Assembly: GCA_019116885.1 (NCBI GenBank)
Contig: DXAU01000030.1
Location: forward strand, 141,193 to 205,192
Source of the DNA: Candidatus Mediterraneibacter pullistercoris
Lineage (GTDB): Bacteria; Bacillota; Clostridia; Lachnospirales; Lachnospiraceae
Reading direction: 5' to 3'
DNA length: 64,000 bases
The notes below the pieces were generated by a model. It searched no databases. It saw nothing but the letters and a program-made list of their open reading frames with translations, and was not told the DNA's origin. Positions 9,571 through 19,069 of the stretch are shown here, piece by piece (positions within the stretch are counted from its first letter, which is position 1; every line of letters begins with the position of its first letter). The translations under genes and the position numbers were made by a program.

Positions 9571-9579
9571 TGATATAAT
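9571..9579 (+). promoter_or_regulatory. Extended -10 promoter for the class A PBP
   Basis: TGATATAAT matches an extended -10 box (TGnTATAAT), about 30 bp before the GTG start. No good -35 is visible, which fits an extended -10 promoter. Confidence 0.55.
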
Positions 9580-9608
9580 CATATAAGTTGAAAAGGAGGA
9601 TGTGATTC

Positions 9609-12308
9609 GTGAATTATGGAAAAAGAAACATTTCCCGAAGAAAGAAAAATATATCTTCTAAAAAGAAAATGAAGCAGAAACGTGTGGGAGTACGCTTTTT
9701 TAAAGCTCTTATTCTTTGCATACTTCTGCTCGGCGTGATCTGTGTTGTCGGCGCAGGACTCTTCGCCAAAAAGATCATAGACAATACCCCTGTCGTATCC
9801 GCGGACGATATCCTGCCCAAAGGATATACGACGAACATCGTGGATCAGAAAGGAACTGTGATCGAGACACTGAAAGATTCGGATTCCAACCGTGTGTACA
9901 GAACATACGACGAGATTACTGCAGCTTCTGAATATCTTCCCCACGCATTCGTTGCGATAGAGGACGAACGTTTTTACGATCATAACGGCGTGGATCTCCA
10001 GGGAATTATAAGGGCTGCTTTTGTCGGTATATCCAATGGATTCAATTTTTCCGAGGGTGCCAGTACACTGACCCAGCAGCTCATCAAGAATAACGTATTT
10101 CCAGATTTCGTCAACGAGGAAACCTTCTTTGACCGTCTGGAGCGAAAACTTCAGGAACAGTATCTCGCTCTTGAGATCGAAAAAGAGATGAACAAAGAGC
10201 AGATACTCGAAGCCTATATGAATACAATCAATCTGGGACAGGGCTGCCTGGGCGTACAGACAGCTTCCACCCGTTATTTTAATAAAGATGTGGCAGATCT
10301 GACATTATCAGAATGTGCCGTCATCGCTGCCATCACTCAGAATCCTACTGAATATGATCCGGTAACCTATCCGGAAAACAATGCAAAAAGGCGTGAAATC
10401 GTCCTTGGGAACATGCTGGAACAGGGATATATCAACCAGGCGGAGTATGACGAGGCTGTGGCAGATACCGTATATGACCGGATACTGAAGACTGCAGCGG
10501 TTACAGAGGATACTACGCCATACTCCTATTTCACAGACGCTCTGATTGAAGATGTGATCCAGGATCTCATGGAACAGAAAGGGTACTCAGAGACACAGGC
10601 TTATAATCTGCTCTACAGCGGCGGCCTGACGATCACTTCTACCCAGGATCTGGATATCCAGAAGATCTGTGATGAAGAAGTGGCTGACGAGGATTATTAT
10701 CCTGTGCTGGAGTATGGTCTGGAATACGCGCTGACTGTCCACAGAGCCGATGGAACAGTGGAGAACTACAGTAAGGAGAATCTTGCACAGTATATCAGTG
10801 AGACGCAGGACGATGACAATCCGCTCGTATTTTCTTCAAGAGATGATGTGGAAGCTGCCATAGCGTCATACAAATCCACACTGAATATCAATACCGATGC
10901 AGGCGATATCGTGGATGAGAATTATGAAATCACTTTACAGCCGCAGGTATCTTTCGTCATTATGGACCAGCGCACCGGACAGGTCAAAGCGATCGTAGGC
11001 GGAAGGGGCGAGAAGAGCGGAAACCTCACGCTGAACCGTGCAACCGATTCAAAGCAGCAGCCCGGTTCCTGTTTTAAGATTCTCTCGACTTATGCACCGG
11101 GACTCAACGAAGGGGATATCACTCTCGCTTCCACAGTTGTCGACGAGCCTTATGAATATGAAAACGGACAGGAAGTGCGCAATTCCAACTACAGATATAT
11201 TGGAGCTACAACCATCCGCAACGCAATTGTTCAGTCCATCAACACATGTGCGGCTCGTACCCTCACTGAGACAGTCGGAGTCGGTACAGGCTACGAGTAT
11301 ACTAAAAACTTTGGGTTCACAACACTGACAGAAGAGGATGAAACACAGGCACTGGCTCTTGGCGGTATTACAGACGGTGTATATAACATCGAACTTACAG
11401 CCGCATTTGCGTCGATCGCAAACGGCGGTGTATACACAGAGCCGGTTCTCTACACTCAGATCATCGACCATGATGGCAATGTACTCATCGACAACACTGC
11501 TCCCGACACTCATGAAGTGATCAAAGACTCCACCGCTTACCTTCTCACGAGCGCGATGGAAGACGTTGTCTCAAGAGGTACAGGCGGCGGTACAAAAATA
11601 AGCAGTATGGGAACCGCCGGGAAGACCGGTTCCACAGATAACTATGCCGACCGCTGGTTCTGCGGCTTCACACCATATTATACGGCAGGTATCTGGGGTG
11701 GGTATGATGCAAACAAACCTATGGAAAATCTGGGTTCTTGGCATCTTTCTATCTGGCACGGCATCATGGAACGCGTCCATGAGGATCTTGACGGACAGGA
11801 TTTCGAGGCTCCGTCCAGCGTTGTCCAGAGATCAATCTGTACAAAAACCGGACTGCTTGCGACAAGCACCTGCCCGGCAAGAAGGGACTATTTTGACAAA
11901 GATTTCCTGCCTGAGACGAGCTGCTCGGGACACAGGACCCGCACTACAGACAAGGATAAGGAGAAAGAGGAAGAGAACAAAGAAGAGAACACGAACGAGA
12001 ACGAAGAAAATACAAACAACGAACAGGAAAATTCAAATAATACTACCGAAAATACTCCTTCCACCGGAAATGACGGAACAGGCGGTGAATCAACAACTAC
12101 CCCGCCTTCCGGCGGCAGTGATGGCGGCGGAACCACTCCCCCGTCTACCGGCGGTAGTGAAGGTAGTAATGGCGGTGAGACCACTCCCCCATCTACCGGA
12201 GGCAGTGATGGTGGTGGCGGAACCACTCCTCCATCTACCGGCGGCGACGCTGACAGCGGCGGTGGATCTACTACCCCGCCTTCCGGCGGCCAGCAGCCTT
12301 CGGGATAA
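9609..12308 (+). CDS. Class A penicillin-binding protein with repeat tail
   Basis: An 899-residue bifunctional peptidoglycan synthase. A basic cytoplasmic N-terminus is followed by one membrane segment (about 31-54). The transglycosylase domain (GT51) contains AIEDERFYDHNGVDLQGIIRA and GASTLTQQLIKN. The transpeptidase domain has PGSCFKI (SxxK), SINTCA (SxN) and GKTGSTDNYADRW (KTG). After about residue 780 the tail is a Lys/Glu/Asn-rich stretch, then five TTPPS repeats with Gly/Ser spacers. The start is GTG, with AAGGAGG ten bases upstream. It polymerises and cross-links glycan strands outside the membrane. The gene ends at a very strong bidirectional terminator. Confidence 0.95.
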   Translation: MNYGKRNISRRKKNISSKKKMKQKRVGVRFFKALILCILLLGVICVVGAGLFAKKIIDNTPVVSADDILPKGYTTNIVDQKGTVIETLKDSDSNRVYRTYDEITAASEYLPHAFVAIEDERFYDHNGVDLQGIIRAAFVGISNGFNFSEGASTLTQQLIKNNVFPDFVNEETFFDRLERKLQEQYLALEIEKEMNKEQILEAYMNTINLGQGCLGVQTASTRYFNKDVADLTLSECAVIAAITQNPTEYDPVTYPENNAKRREIVLGNMLEQGYINQAEYDEAVADTVYDRILKTAAVTEDTTPYSYFTDALIEDVIQDLMEQKGYSETQAYNLLYSGGLTITSTQDLDIQKICDEEVADEDYYPVLEYGLEYALTVHRADGTVENYSKENLAQYISETQDDDNPLVFSSRDDVEAAIASYKSTLNINTDAGDIVDENYEITLQPQVSFVIMDQRTGQVKAIVGGRGEKSGNLTLNRATDSKQQPGSCFKILSTYAPGLNEGDITLASTVVDEPYEYENGQEVRNSNYRYIGATTIRNAIVQSINTCAARTLTETVGVGTGYEYTKNFGFTTLTEEDETQALALGGITDGVYNIELTAAFASIANGGVYTEPVLYTQIIDHDGNVLIDNTAPDTHEVIKDSTAYLLTSAMEDVVSRGTGGGTKISSMGTAGKTGSTDNYADRWFCGFTPYYTAGIWGGYDANKPMENLGSWHLSIWHGIMERVHEDLDGQDFEAPSSVVQRSICTKTGLLATSTCPARRDYFDKDFLPETSCSGHRTRTTDKDKEKEEENKEENTNENEENTNNEQENSNNTTENTPSTGNDGTGGESTTTPPSGGSDGGGTTPPSTGGSEGSNGGETTPPSTGGSDGGGGTTPPSTGGDADSGGGSTTPPSGGQQPSG
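12093..12305 (+). repeat. TTPPS/Gly-rich tandem repeats in the PBP tail
   Basis: Five degenerate units of 12-16 residues, each beginning TTPPS and followed by a Gly/Ser/Asp-rich spacer, form the last 71 residues of the class A PBP. Such proline and glycine-rich tails often cross or contact the wall. Repeat number could vary between strains. Confidence 0.8.
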
Positions 12309-12334
12309 ACAATCGGAACATTATAAGTCTGTGT

Positions 12335-12390
12335 AAAGAGAAGCTGCCGCATCAATGATTTCCCGATCATTGATGCGGCAGCTTCTCTTT
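12335..12390. terminator. Strong bidirectional terminator
   Basis: A perfect 25-bp inverted repeat around a 6-base loop, with AAAG at one end and CTTTTC at the other. It lies 27 bp after the PBP stop and 36 bp from the end of the convergent symporter gene, so it can serve both strands. Confidence 0.9.
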
Positions 12391-12425
12391 TCCGTTTTTC
12401 CTGAAATCATAAAACGCCGGAAATG

Positions 12426-13784
12426 TTACATTTTGTTATACATCTCTTTATTCAGCACGCCTTCTTTGAAGTTTACGATAACATTTGTGGCTGCATCCCC
12501 AATGACATTCAGCGTAATGACAGCCATGCCCGGAAGGTAATTCATCGCAAGCACAAGTGAATATCCGATCATACACAGTTCCGATGTCATTCCAAGCCCT
12601 GACATAACCACATATATCATCGTTGTTCCGGCCACAGGAATCGCCGGACACCCCATTGCAGTACAGATTGACAGGAAAGCCGCGATCACCAGAGTGGACG
12701 GCGTGATGTCAATGCCTGCCGCTGTCGCGATAAAAGTGACTGCTATCATATGCATTGCAGTTGTTCCGTTCATATTCACTGTCATTCCGGTCGGGAGCAC
12801 AAAACTGCTGATCTCCTCTGTACATCCGAGCTCATTGATACACGTTTTTGTGTTCAGAGGAAGCGTTGCCGCAGATGAGTTCGTTGCTGCCGCGAACAAT
12901 CCGATTTTAAATGATTTCTTAAGGAACGGAACCGGATTCAGACGTGTAGTCAGGAAGATGCCGATCGGATAGATTGTTGCGACAAGCACGAGACTTACAA
13001 CGATCGTCGTCACCATCCACACGAGTGCCGGTCCTATATATTCCACTCCGTAAACAGCAAGTGTTCTGCAGATCATGCAGAAAATCGCTGTCGGCCCCAC
13101 TTTATTGATAAGGAAATTCAGAAACATCTGGATAATCTCATTCAGATTTTCCAGCACTTTCTTAAGCGGATCTGCCTTTTCTCCCATAAATGTCATGCAG
13201 AGCCCCATGATGATCGCCACCACTACTACCGCCAGTATCTCGTTGTTTGAAGTAAACGCAGAAAAGATATTGGACGGCACCGCAGTAATAACGGCCGTCA
13301 GCGGATTATACCCTTCCATCGTCACCGCTTCTGCCGCCATCTCATTTGGAAGACTGACATTGAACCAGCCCATGCTTTTCACAAAATAAGCGGCAGCACC
13401 TGCAAGCGCCGCTGCAACTACATAGAAACAGATATATGTAATAAACGTCTTGCCCGCAATCTTCCCAAGTCTCTCCGGATTGGCAAGGCTGCACATCGCA
13501 AGGCTCAAAGATGTCAGCACAAGAGGTACGATAGCCATCTGGAGTCCTCTCATGAAAAGCTGGCCGATAATATAGAGCAGGCCGATCCCTTCAAAACCGT
13601 CCGTCGTTGTGATATCCTGGAAGAAGATCGCGTCTGCAACATTCCAGATCTTTTCATTTCCGCTTCCATTGAGAAACTCTCTCAGGACAAGACAGAGAAA
13701 TCCTGCTATAAAACCGGCAGCCACCGCAATAATCATCCGTTTTACGATTGATGCCTGCTTTTTTTCTTTCTTCTTTTTTTCCAT
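12426..13784 (-). CDS. Dicarboxylate/amino acid:cation symporter (DAACS)
   Basis: A 452-residue sodium- or proton-coupled carboxylate transporter of the GltP/GltT fold. Several transmembrane helices, a serine-rich re-entrant loop (ATNSSAATLPLN) and the signature MTVNMNGTTAMHM are present, with the second hairpin region around AAFLSICTAMGCPAIP. The substrate could be glutamate, aspartate or a C4-dicarboxylate; it cannot be read from the sequence. I moved the start to the ATG at 13784, which has GGAAGGTGG upstream; the track's 18 extra residues lie before that site. It lies downstream of the deoR gene but has its own promoter, whose upstream motif matches that of the sugar operon. Confidence 0.9.
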   Translation of the reverse strand: MEKKKKEKKQASIVKRMIIAVAAGFIAGFLCLVLREFLNGSGNEKIWNVADAIFFQDITTTDGFEGIGLLYIIGQLFMRGLQMAIVPLVLTSLSLAMCSLANPERLGKIAGKTFITYICFYVVAAALAGAAAYFVKSMGWFNVSLPNEMAAEAVTMEGYNPLTAVITAVPSNIFSAFTSNNEILAVVVVAIIMGLCMTFMGEKADPLKKVLENLNEIIQMFLNFLINKVGPTAIFCMICRTLAVYGVEYIGPALVWMVTTIVVSLVLVATIYPIGIFLTTRLNPVPFLKKSFKIGLFAAATNSSAATLPLNTKTCINELGCTEEISSFVLPTGMTVNMNGTTAMHMIAVTFIATAAGIDITPSTLVIAAFLSICTAMGCPAIPVAGTTMIYVVMSGLGMTSELCMIGYSLVLAMNYLPGMAVITLNVIGDAATNVIVNFKEGVLNKEMYNKM

Positions 13785-13867
13785 TATTCCACCTTCCTCA
13801 CCGCTGTGATATTGTTCTGTGCTCCAATGATTTTTCATTGTAGATACTGCACGAATACTTTATAAGT

Positions 13868-13896
13868 ATTTTACATATGGCAGTCTGTGGTGTCAA
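13868..13896 (-). promoter_or_regulatory. Promoter of the DAACS symporter
   Basis: TTGACA (13891-13896) and TAAAAT (13868-13873) are separated by 17 bp on the minus strand, about 85 bp before the symporter start. The -35 is a perfect sigma-A box. Confidence 0.75.
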
Positions 13897-13903
13897 TAAA
13901 TTT

Positions 13904-13918
13904 TCTTTATTTCAAAGA
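13904..13918 (-). promoter_or_regulatory. Inverted repeat upstream of the symporter -35 (copy 1)
   Basis: TCTTTGAAATAAAGA is an inverted repeat of 5-bp arms around 5 bases, ending 7 bp before the -35 box. An almost identical element stands at the same place before the sugar operon (22403-22417). It is a candidate binding site of the adjacent DeoR-family regulator. Confidence 0.5.
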
Positions 13919-14005
13919 TTTTTATATGTTTTAACCAAATTTTTTACCTAATTTTTGTTATGGTTTTTTGTTTTAAATAAAATTTTTGTGTTTAAATTTA
14001 TTTTC

Positions 14006-14068
14006 AAAAAAATCAGGAGTGCCGGCTTCAGATCTTCTTCACTCATGATCCGATTTCCGACACTCCTG
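14006..14068 (-). terminator. Terminator after the deoR-family gene
   Basis: An 8-bp perfect stem (CAGGAGTG with CACTCCTG), extended by CGG/CCG after one mismatch, encloses a long loop and is followed on the minus strand by ATTTTTTTG. It lies about 55 bp after the regulator stop. The rest of the 337-bp gap to the symporter is AT-rich and holds only the symporter promoter region. Confidence 0.7.
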
Positions 14069-14121
14069 TCCTGTCGCTTTTCCGCTATTTTCTTTTAATC
14101 CCATGCAGGGCGCGCACCTCT

Positions 14122-14979
14122 TTAGCAGATCAGCTCTATCCCGTGTGCGCTGCAGTAATCTATCCACTCCTCTGACGGCGTGCTGTCTGTAATCAGATAA
14201 TTCACACGGTCCAGATCGATCAGCTTGACAAAAGCCGACTGGCCGAACTTGGAATGGTCTGCCAGAAGAGCGACTTTCTCTGCCTGGGCAAGCATGGCTT
14301 TCTTGATCTCTGCTTCACTCTCGTTTGAATCAAGGACGCCTTTCTCAATGCTGAGACCTTTGCAGCTAATCAGCGCAAGGTCAACATTATATTTCGTAAT
14401 ATTGGACTTTGCAAGCTGTCCCTGAAGAGACAAAGCCTTTTTGTTGAATTCTCCTCCTGTGGAGACAATGTTAAAAGACGACTGCTGAAGTTCCTGGAAC
14501 ACCTCTGTGGAATTTGTCACAATCGTGATATCCTGGTATTCTGGAATGATCTTGAGCGCTTCGGCAACTGTTGTGCTGGAATCCGCTATGATCGTACTTT
14601 TCCCCTCCAGGAGTCTCGCTGTTTTCCTGGCAATCTCCTGTTTTTCTCTCAGGTGTCTGCTCAATCGTCTGTGAAAGTGGATTCCTTCTTTCTGGGCGCC
14701 TTCGTTCCAGATCGCACCTCCGTGTATCCTTGTCAGAATTCCCTCTGTCTCGAGCTTATCCAGATCTCTTCGTATCGTTTCTTCTGTCACCCGGCATATC
14801 CTGCTCAGATCACTGACAGTTACTTTTTTTTCGGTCTGAACAGTCTGGCGAATGACCATTAATCTTTCTTTGCCAGCCATGCTTTCTTCCCTTTCCCCGC
14901 TCACGGTATTTATCTTCTGCTTCTCTAATAATATACCTTTCGGGTTGGTTTTTGCAAGACTTTTGTCCTGTGAAAACAT
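14122..14979 (-). CDS. DeoR/GlpR-family sugar regulator
   Basis: A DeoR-family repressor. The winged helix-turn-helix is VTVSDLSRICRVTEETIRRDLDKLE with the family hallmark RIHGGAIWNE; a C-terminal sugar-phosphate sensing domain follows (TIIADSSTTVAEALKIIP, LTIVTNS-like region, LLADHSKFGQSAFVK). Usual length is about 250 residues, which fits a start at the ATG at 14880. However, the ATG at 14979 has a textbook AAAGGAGGATCAC ribosome binding site and the frame is open from there, adding 33 residues (285 in total). I report the longer form. The gene follows the aldo/keto reductase, so it is probably the regulator of that operon, responding to a phosphorylated intermediate. Confidence 0.88.
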   Translation of the reverse strand: MFSQDKSLAKTNPKGILLEKQKINTVSGEREESMAGKERLMVIRQTVQTEKKVTVSDLSRICRVTEETIRRDLDKLETEGILTRIHGGAIWNEGAQKEGIHFHRRLSRHLREKQEIARKTARLLEGKSTIIADSSTTVAEALKIIPEYQDITIVTNSTEVFQELQQSSFNIVSTGGEFNKKALSLQGQLAKSNITKYNVDLALISCKGLSIEKGVLDSNESEAEIKKAMLAQAEKVALLADHSKFGQSAFVKLIDLDRVNYLITDSTPSEEWIDYCSAHGIELIC

Positions 14980-15063
14980 GTGATCCTCCTTTAAAACCTG
15001 AAAACTCGAGGTTAAATCCACTGAAACAATCTTCAAAAAGCAGGAAGGCTGATTATTTACTGA

Positions 15064-16056
15064 CTATTTATCGATCTCTTCTGCCAGTTCTCTCATGTAA
15101 GCCACATCCTGAGGATCAAGATTGAGTTCTGCAGATTTTACATTCTCCTCAATCTGTTCCGCTGTCGTAGATCCACTTAAAAGATTCATGAAGTCACCCT
15201 GTGCAAGAATCCATCCAAGAGCCAGGTTGGCGATTGTGCAGTTGTACTTCTCGCACAGCGGTTTCCATTTGTCCATCATATCCATGGCTGCCTGCATATT
15301 GTCCGGCTGGAACCATTTTTTCGGAATCTGCGCTCCCACAGGTTTGTAGTCTCTTGGCATCGTTCCTGACAGCAGTCCCATCTCAAGCGGTGAGTACGCC
15401 TGGATAGTCACGCCGTTCTCACGGCAGCACGGAATGATCTCGTCCTCGATCGCGCGGTCAAGTATGGAGTATTTTGCCTGTACGATGTCAAGATCTCCCC
15501 ATTTCAGGTACTCCTGGATATGATTGATATCAACATTGGCTGCTCCGATCGCCCGGATCTTACCCTGGGCTTTCAGGTCGTTGAGCACATCCATTGTCTT
15601 CTCGATCGGCACGTAGTACGGAGATCCCTCGATCGACTGCCAGTGCGTCATATAGACGTCAACATAATCTGTACCCATACGCTCCAGAGATGCCTTTATC
15701 TCTTTCTTTACGGACTCACTGTTCAGATTCTTGTAAAGCTGGATACCGTTGACTACATTGAACATATCGCCCTTCATCTCCTGGTCCCAGGTAACGCCGC
15801 ATTTTGTAATAATCACGAGGTCTTCGCGATTCATACCCTCGAGCGCTTTTCCAAGAATCTTCTCGCTGTTTCCAAAATTATACCCCGGAGCTGTATCTAT
15901 CAGGTTGACGCCCGCTTTCGGAGCCTCTCTGATTGTGTCTATCACGACCTGCAGGTCATGGTCGCCGCCCCATGCGGAACCGCCGCCGATAGACCATGTT
16001 CCAAGACCTATCCTTGAGATATCAATTCCTGTTTTTCCTAACTTCATCGTTTTCAT
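15064..16056 (-). CDS. Aldo/keto reductase
   Basis: A 330-residue NAD(P)H-dependent aldo/keto reductase. The catalytic tetrad is visible as NLIDTAPGYNFGNSE (Asp, Tyr), VIITKCG (Lys) and YMTHWQ (His). The family's cofactor loop SGSTTAEQIEENV is near the C-terminus. The start at 16056 is chosen because AAAGGA lies eight bases upstream; the track adds seven residues. It is the last enzyme gene of the sugar operon, 21 bp after the PfkB kinase and before the deoR gene. It probably reduces a keto or aldehyde group of the sugar substrate or product; the actual substrate is unknown. Confidence 0.9.
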   Translation of the reverse strand: MKTMKLGKTGIDISRIGLGTWSIGGGSAWGGDHDLQVVIDTIREAPKAGVNLIDTAPGYNFGNSEKILGKALEGMNREDLVIITKCGVTWDQEMKGDMFNVVNGIQLYKNLNSESVKKEIKASLERMGTDYVDVYMTHWQSIEGSPYYVPIEKTMDVLNDLKAQGKIRAIGAANVDINHIQEYLKWGDLDIVQAKYSILDRAIEDEIIPCCRENGVTIQAYSPLEMGLLSGTMPRDYKPVGAQIPKKWFQPDNMQAAMDMMDKWKPLCEKYNCTIANLALGWILAQGDFMNLLSGSTTAEQIEENVKSAELNLDPQDVAYMRELAEEIDK

Positions 16057-16077
16057 GATTGTTTTTCCTTTCATCAC

Positions 16078-17037
16078 TTACTGCTGAGCATAATACTCTT
16101 TGAGACGTTCCTCCACCTGCTGTCTGTTCCTGACTCCGGTCGTTGCCCCGATGCTCTGAACGCTGATAGATGCAGTCACATTTGCAAACTCGGCACATTC
16201 TTTTAATGATTTGCCTTCCAGGACTGCTGTGATAAATCCAGAAGCAAAATTATCACCGGCCCCGATCGTATCGATCGCTGTGATCCCTTTCACAGCCGGA
16301 ACTTCTAACACGCTGCCGTCCTGGCTCTTGATATAACAGCCTCTCTTGCCTGTCTTGATCACAACATGGCTGATCCCGCAGTCCATAAACACGTCAGCCA
16401 CATCTTCAAGCTCTGTCTTTCCGGTCATCATGCATGCTTCATCATAATTTGGAAAGAAGTAATCCACATAGGAAAGCGCTTCTCTGATATCATCGAGCGT
16501 CTCTCCCAGTCTTGCTTTTATCATGTCCGCACAGATGATCATGCCGTTTTCTTTCGCCGCTTTGAATATCTTCACAAGCGCGGCGCAGTCAAGGAGCGGG
16601 TTGTTGAAGATGCTTGCCAGAGATAATATTTTTGCTTCCGGGATACGGTCAAGATCCACATCGTCGATGGTCATCTTCCAGAGGCTGCCATTCCTGTTCG
16701 TCACAAACGTCCGCTCGCCGTCATGTGTGACAAGCCCGACATTGATGGAAGTGTCGATGCCCTCTTTCATCTTTACTCCAGAATAGTCGATCCCGTTTTT
16801 CTCACAATGTTCAATGATAAAATTGCCGACTGCGTCTTTTCCCACCATGCTCATCAGACCGATTTTATGGCCGAGCCGGGACATTACTGTCGCCTCGTTG
16901 ATGGCATCGCCGCCAATCGTCATCGAGATCTGCTCAAGCGGGCAGGATTCGATGTCAAATATATCTCTGCTGACGGGCTGCAGTGGGATATCCACAATCG
17001 CAGCTCCGACGCAGATCACGTCTAATTTCTTTTCCAA
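16078..17037 (-). CDS. PfkB/ribokinase-family sugar kinase
   Basis: A carbohydrate kinase of the ribokinase fold: N-terminal substrate motif LDVICVGAAIVDIPL, the GGDAINEATVMSRLG region (about residues 50-65), and the PfkB signature 2 TIGAGDNFASGFI with the catalytic aspartate. It phosphorylates a sugar or sugar phosphate with ATP. The start is unclear: no ATG is available. A TTG at 17037 lies 4 bases after the aldolase stop codon, with GGCGGAG and AAGGAG just upstream, which suggests translational coupling. The track's TTG at 17085 would overlap the aldolase by 44 bp. Substrate is not readable; by context a ketohexose or its phosphate. Confidence 0.88.
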   Translation of the reverse strand: MEKKLDVICVGAAIVDIPLQPVSRDIFDIESCPLEQISMTIGGDAINEATVMSRLGHKIGLMSMVGKDAVGNFIIEHCEKNGIDYSGVKMKEGIDTSINVGLVTHDGERTFVTNRNGSLWKMTIDDVDLDRIPEAKILSLASIFNNPLLDCAALVKIFKAAKENGMIICADMIKARLGETLDDIREALSYVDYFFPNYDEACMMTGKTELEDVADVFMDCGISHVVIKTGKRGCYIKSQDGSVLEVPAVKGITAIDTIGAGDNFASGFITAVLEGKSLKECAEFANVTASISVQSIGATTGVRNRQQVEERLKEYYAQQ

Positions 17038-17041
17038 CTCC

Positions 17042-17950
<909 letters not shown>

Positions 17951-17961
17951 TTATGACCTGT

Positions 17962-19017
17962 CTAGCCGCTTACTTTGACGACGCCTTTTATCATCTCCGT
18001 CTTCCTGACCGGATCGATCGCATCCTCAAATGCTTTCTGCACGTCTTTGTAATCATAAATATCCGTTACCATGTCCTTTACATTGAACTTTCCTGTCGCG
18101 ATTGCCTCGATCGTCTGGGGGAAGTTGTTGCAGTAGCGGAAAGAGGTCTGGATCGTTACTTCACGGTTGATCTTGAGGAAATCGATCGGCACGGGTTTGG
18201 ACTGTGTTCCTACCATCATGATCTTTCCGCCGCGGGCAACAAGCTGTACTGCCTGCTGTGCCAGAAATACGGAACCGCCTGCTTCAAATACAAGCTCCAC
18301 GCCATGATCGCCGTACAGTTCCTCCGAACGGAGCACTTCTACTGTGTCCTGCTCTTTGCCGTTGATGACTCTTTTGGCTCCGAGTTTCTTTGCAAGCTCC
18401 AGACGCTTTTCAATGACATCCACAACCGTGATGTCCGTAGCGCCAAGGCTTAAGCATGCCTGAAGGACCATAAGCCCGATTGTGCCTGCTCCCAGGATCA
18501 CAATGCTCTTTCCGAGGCTTGCTTCTCCCAGGATCGCCGCGTGCATACCTACTGCCGCCGGCTCTACCAGAGCACCCTCCATCGTAGTCATTCCCTCGGG
18601 AATGTGATATGTCCACTCCTCAGGATGTGTCATGTACTGTGTCAGAGCGCCTTTATAGTTTGGCTGTGTAGCCATGAAATCCACATTCGGACAGATATTA
18701 TAACGGCCTGTACGGCAGTAGCCGCATGTGTCGTCCGGCACTCCGGGCTCTATAAGAACCTTGTCTCCGACTTTAAACTTTGTGACCTTTGATCCCACTG
18801 CTGCGACTTCGCCTGCAACTTCATGCCCGAGACCGATTTTCTGATTCGGGTCTTTCGGAGGGATGAACGGGCCGAACTCAAAACCATGGATATCAGAACC
18901 GCACATTCCTACATACTCGACTTTCAGGAGTATCTCATTGTCTTTCGGTTCCGGAACCGGACACTCCTGGATCTCAAAATGTTTTGGAGTTACCAAAATT
19001 GCTTCCGAGTTTTTCAT
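17962..19017 (-). CDS. Zinc-dependent polyol/alcohol dehydrogenase (MDR), second in operon
   Basis: A 351-residue medium-chain dehydrogenase like sorbitol or xylitol dehydrogenase. Catalytic zinc site CGSDIHGFE and GHEVAGEV; structural zinc cysteines in CGYCRTGRYNICPN; nucleotide-binding fold VILGAGTIGLMVLQACL. It should oxidise a polyol to a ketose (or the reverse) with NAD(H). AAAGGAAAACATA precedes the ATG. It is the second of two such enzymes in this operon and the two share little beyond the family motifs, so they probably act at different steps. Confidence 0.92.
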   Translation of the reverse strand: MKNSEAILVTPKHFEIQECPVPEPKDNEILLKVEYVGMCGSDIHGFEFGPFIPPKDPNQKIGLGHEVAGEVAAVGSKVTKFKVGDKVLIEPGVPDDTCGYCRTGRYNICPNVDFMATQPNYKGALTQYMTHPEEWTYHIPEGMTTMEGALVEPAAVGMHAAILGEASLGKSIVILGAGTIGLMVLQACLSLGATDITVVDVIEKRLELAKKLGAKRVINGKEQDTVEVLRSEELYGDHGVELVFEAGGSVFLAQQAVQLVARGGKIMMVGTQSKPVPIDFLKINREVTIQTSFRYCNNFPQTIEAIATGKFNVKDMVTDIYDYKDVQKAFEDAIDPVRKTEMIKGVVKVSG

Positions 19018-19069
19018 TATGTTTTCCTTTCTCTTATAAAATACTCTGTATCCTGTCTATGCCAGGTCT

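Noticed and set aside
11644-12336. 230-codon plus-strand ORF at the PBP 3' end
   Set aside because: Out-of-frame reading of the repeat tail; Arg/Pro-rich composition is a frame-shift product of the TTPPS repeats.
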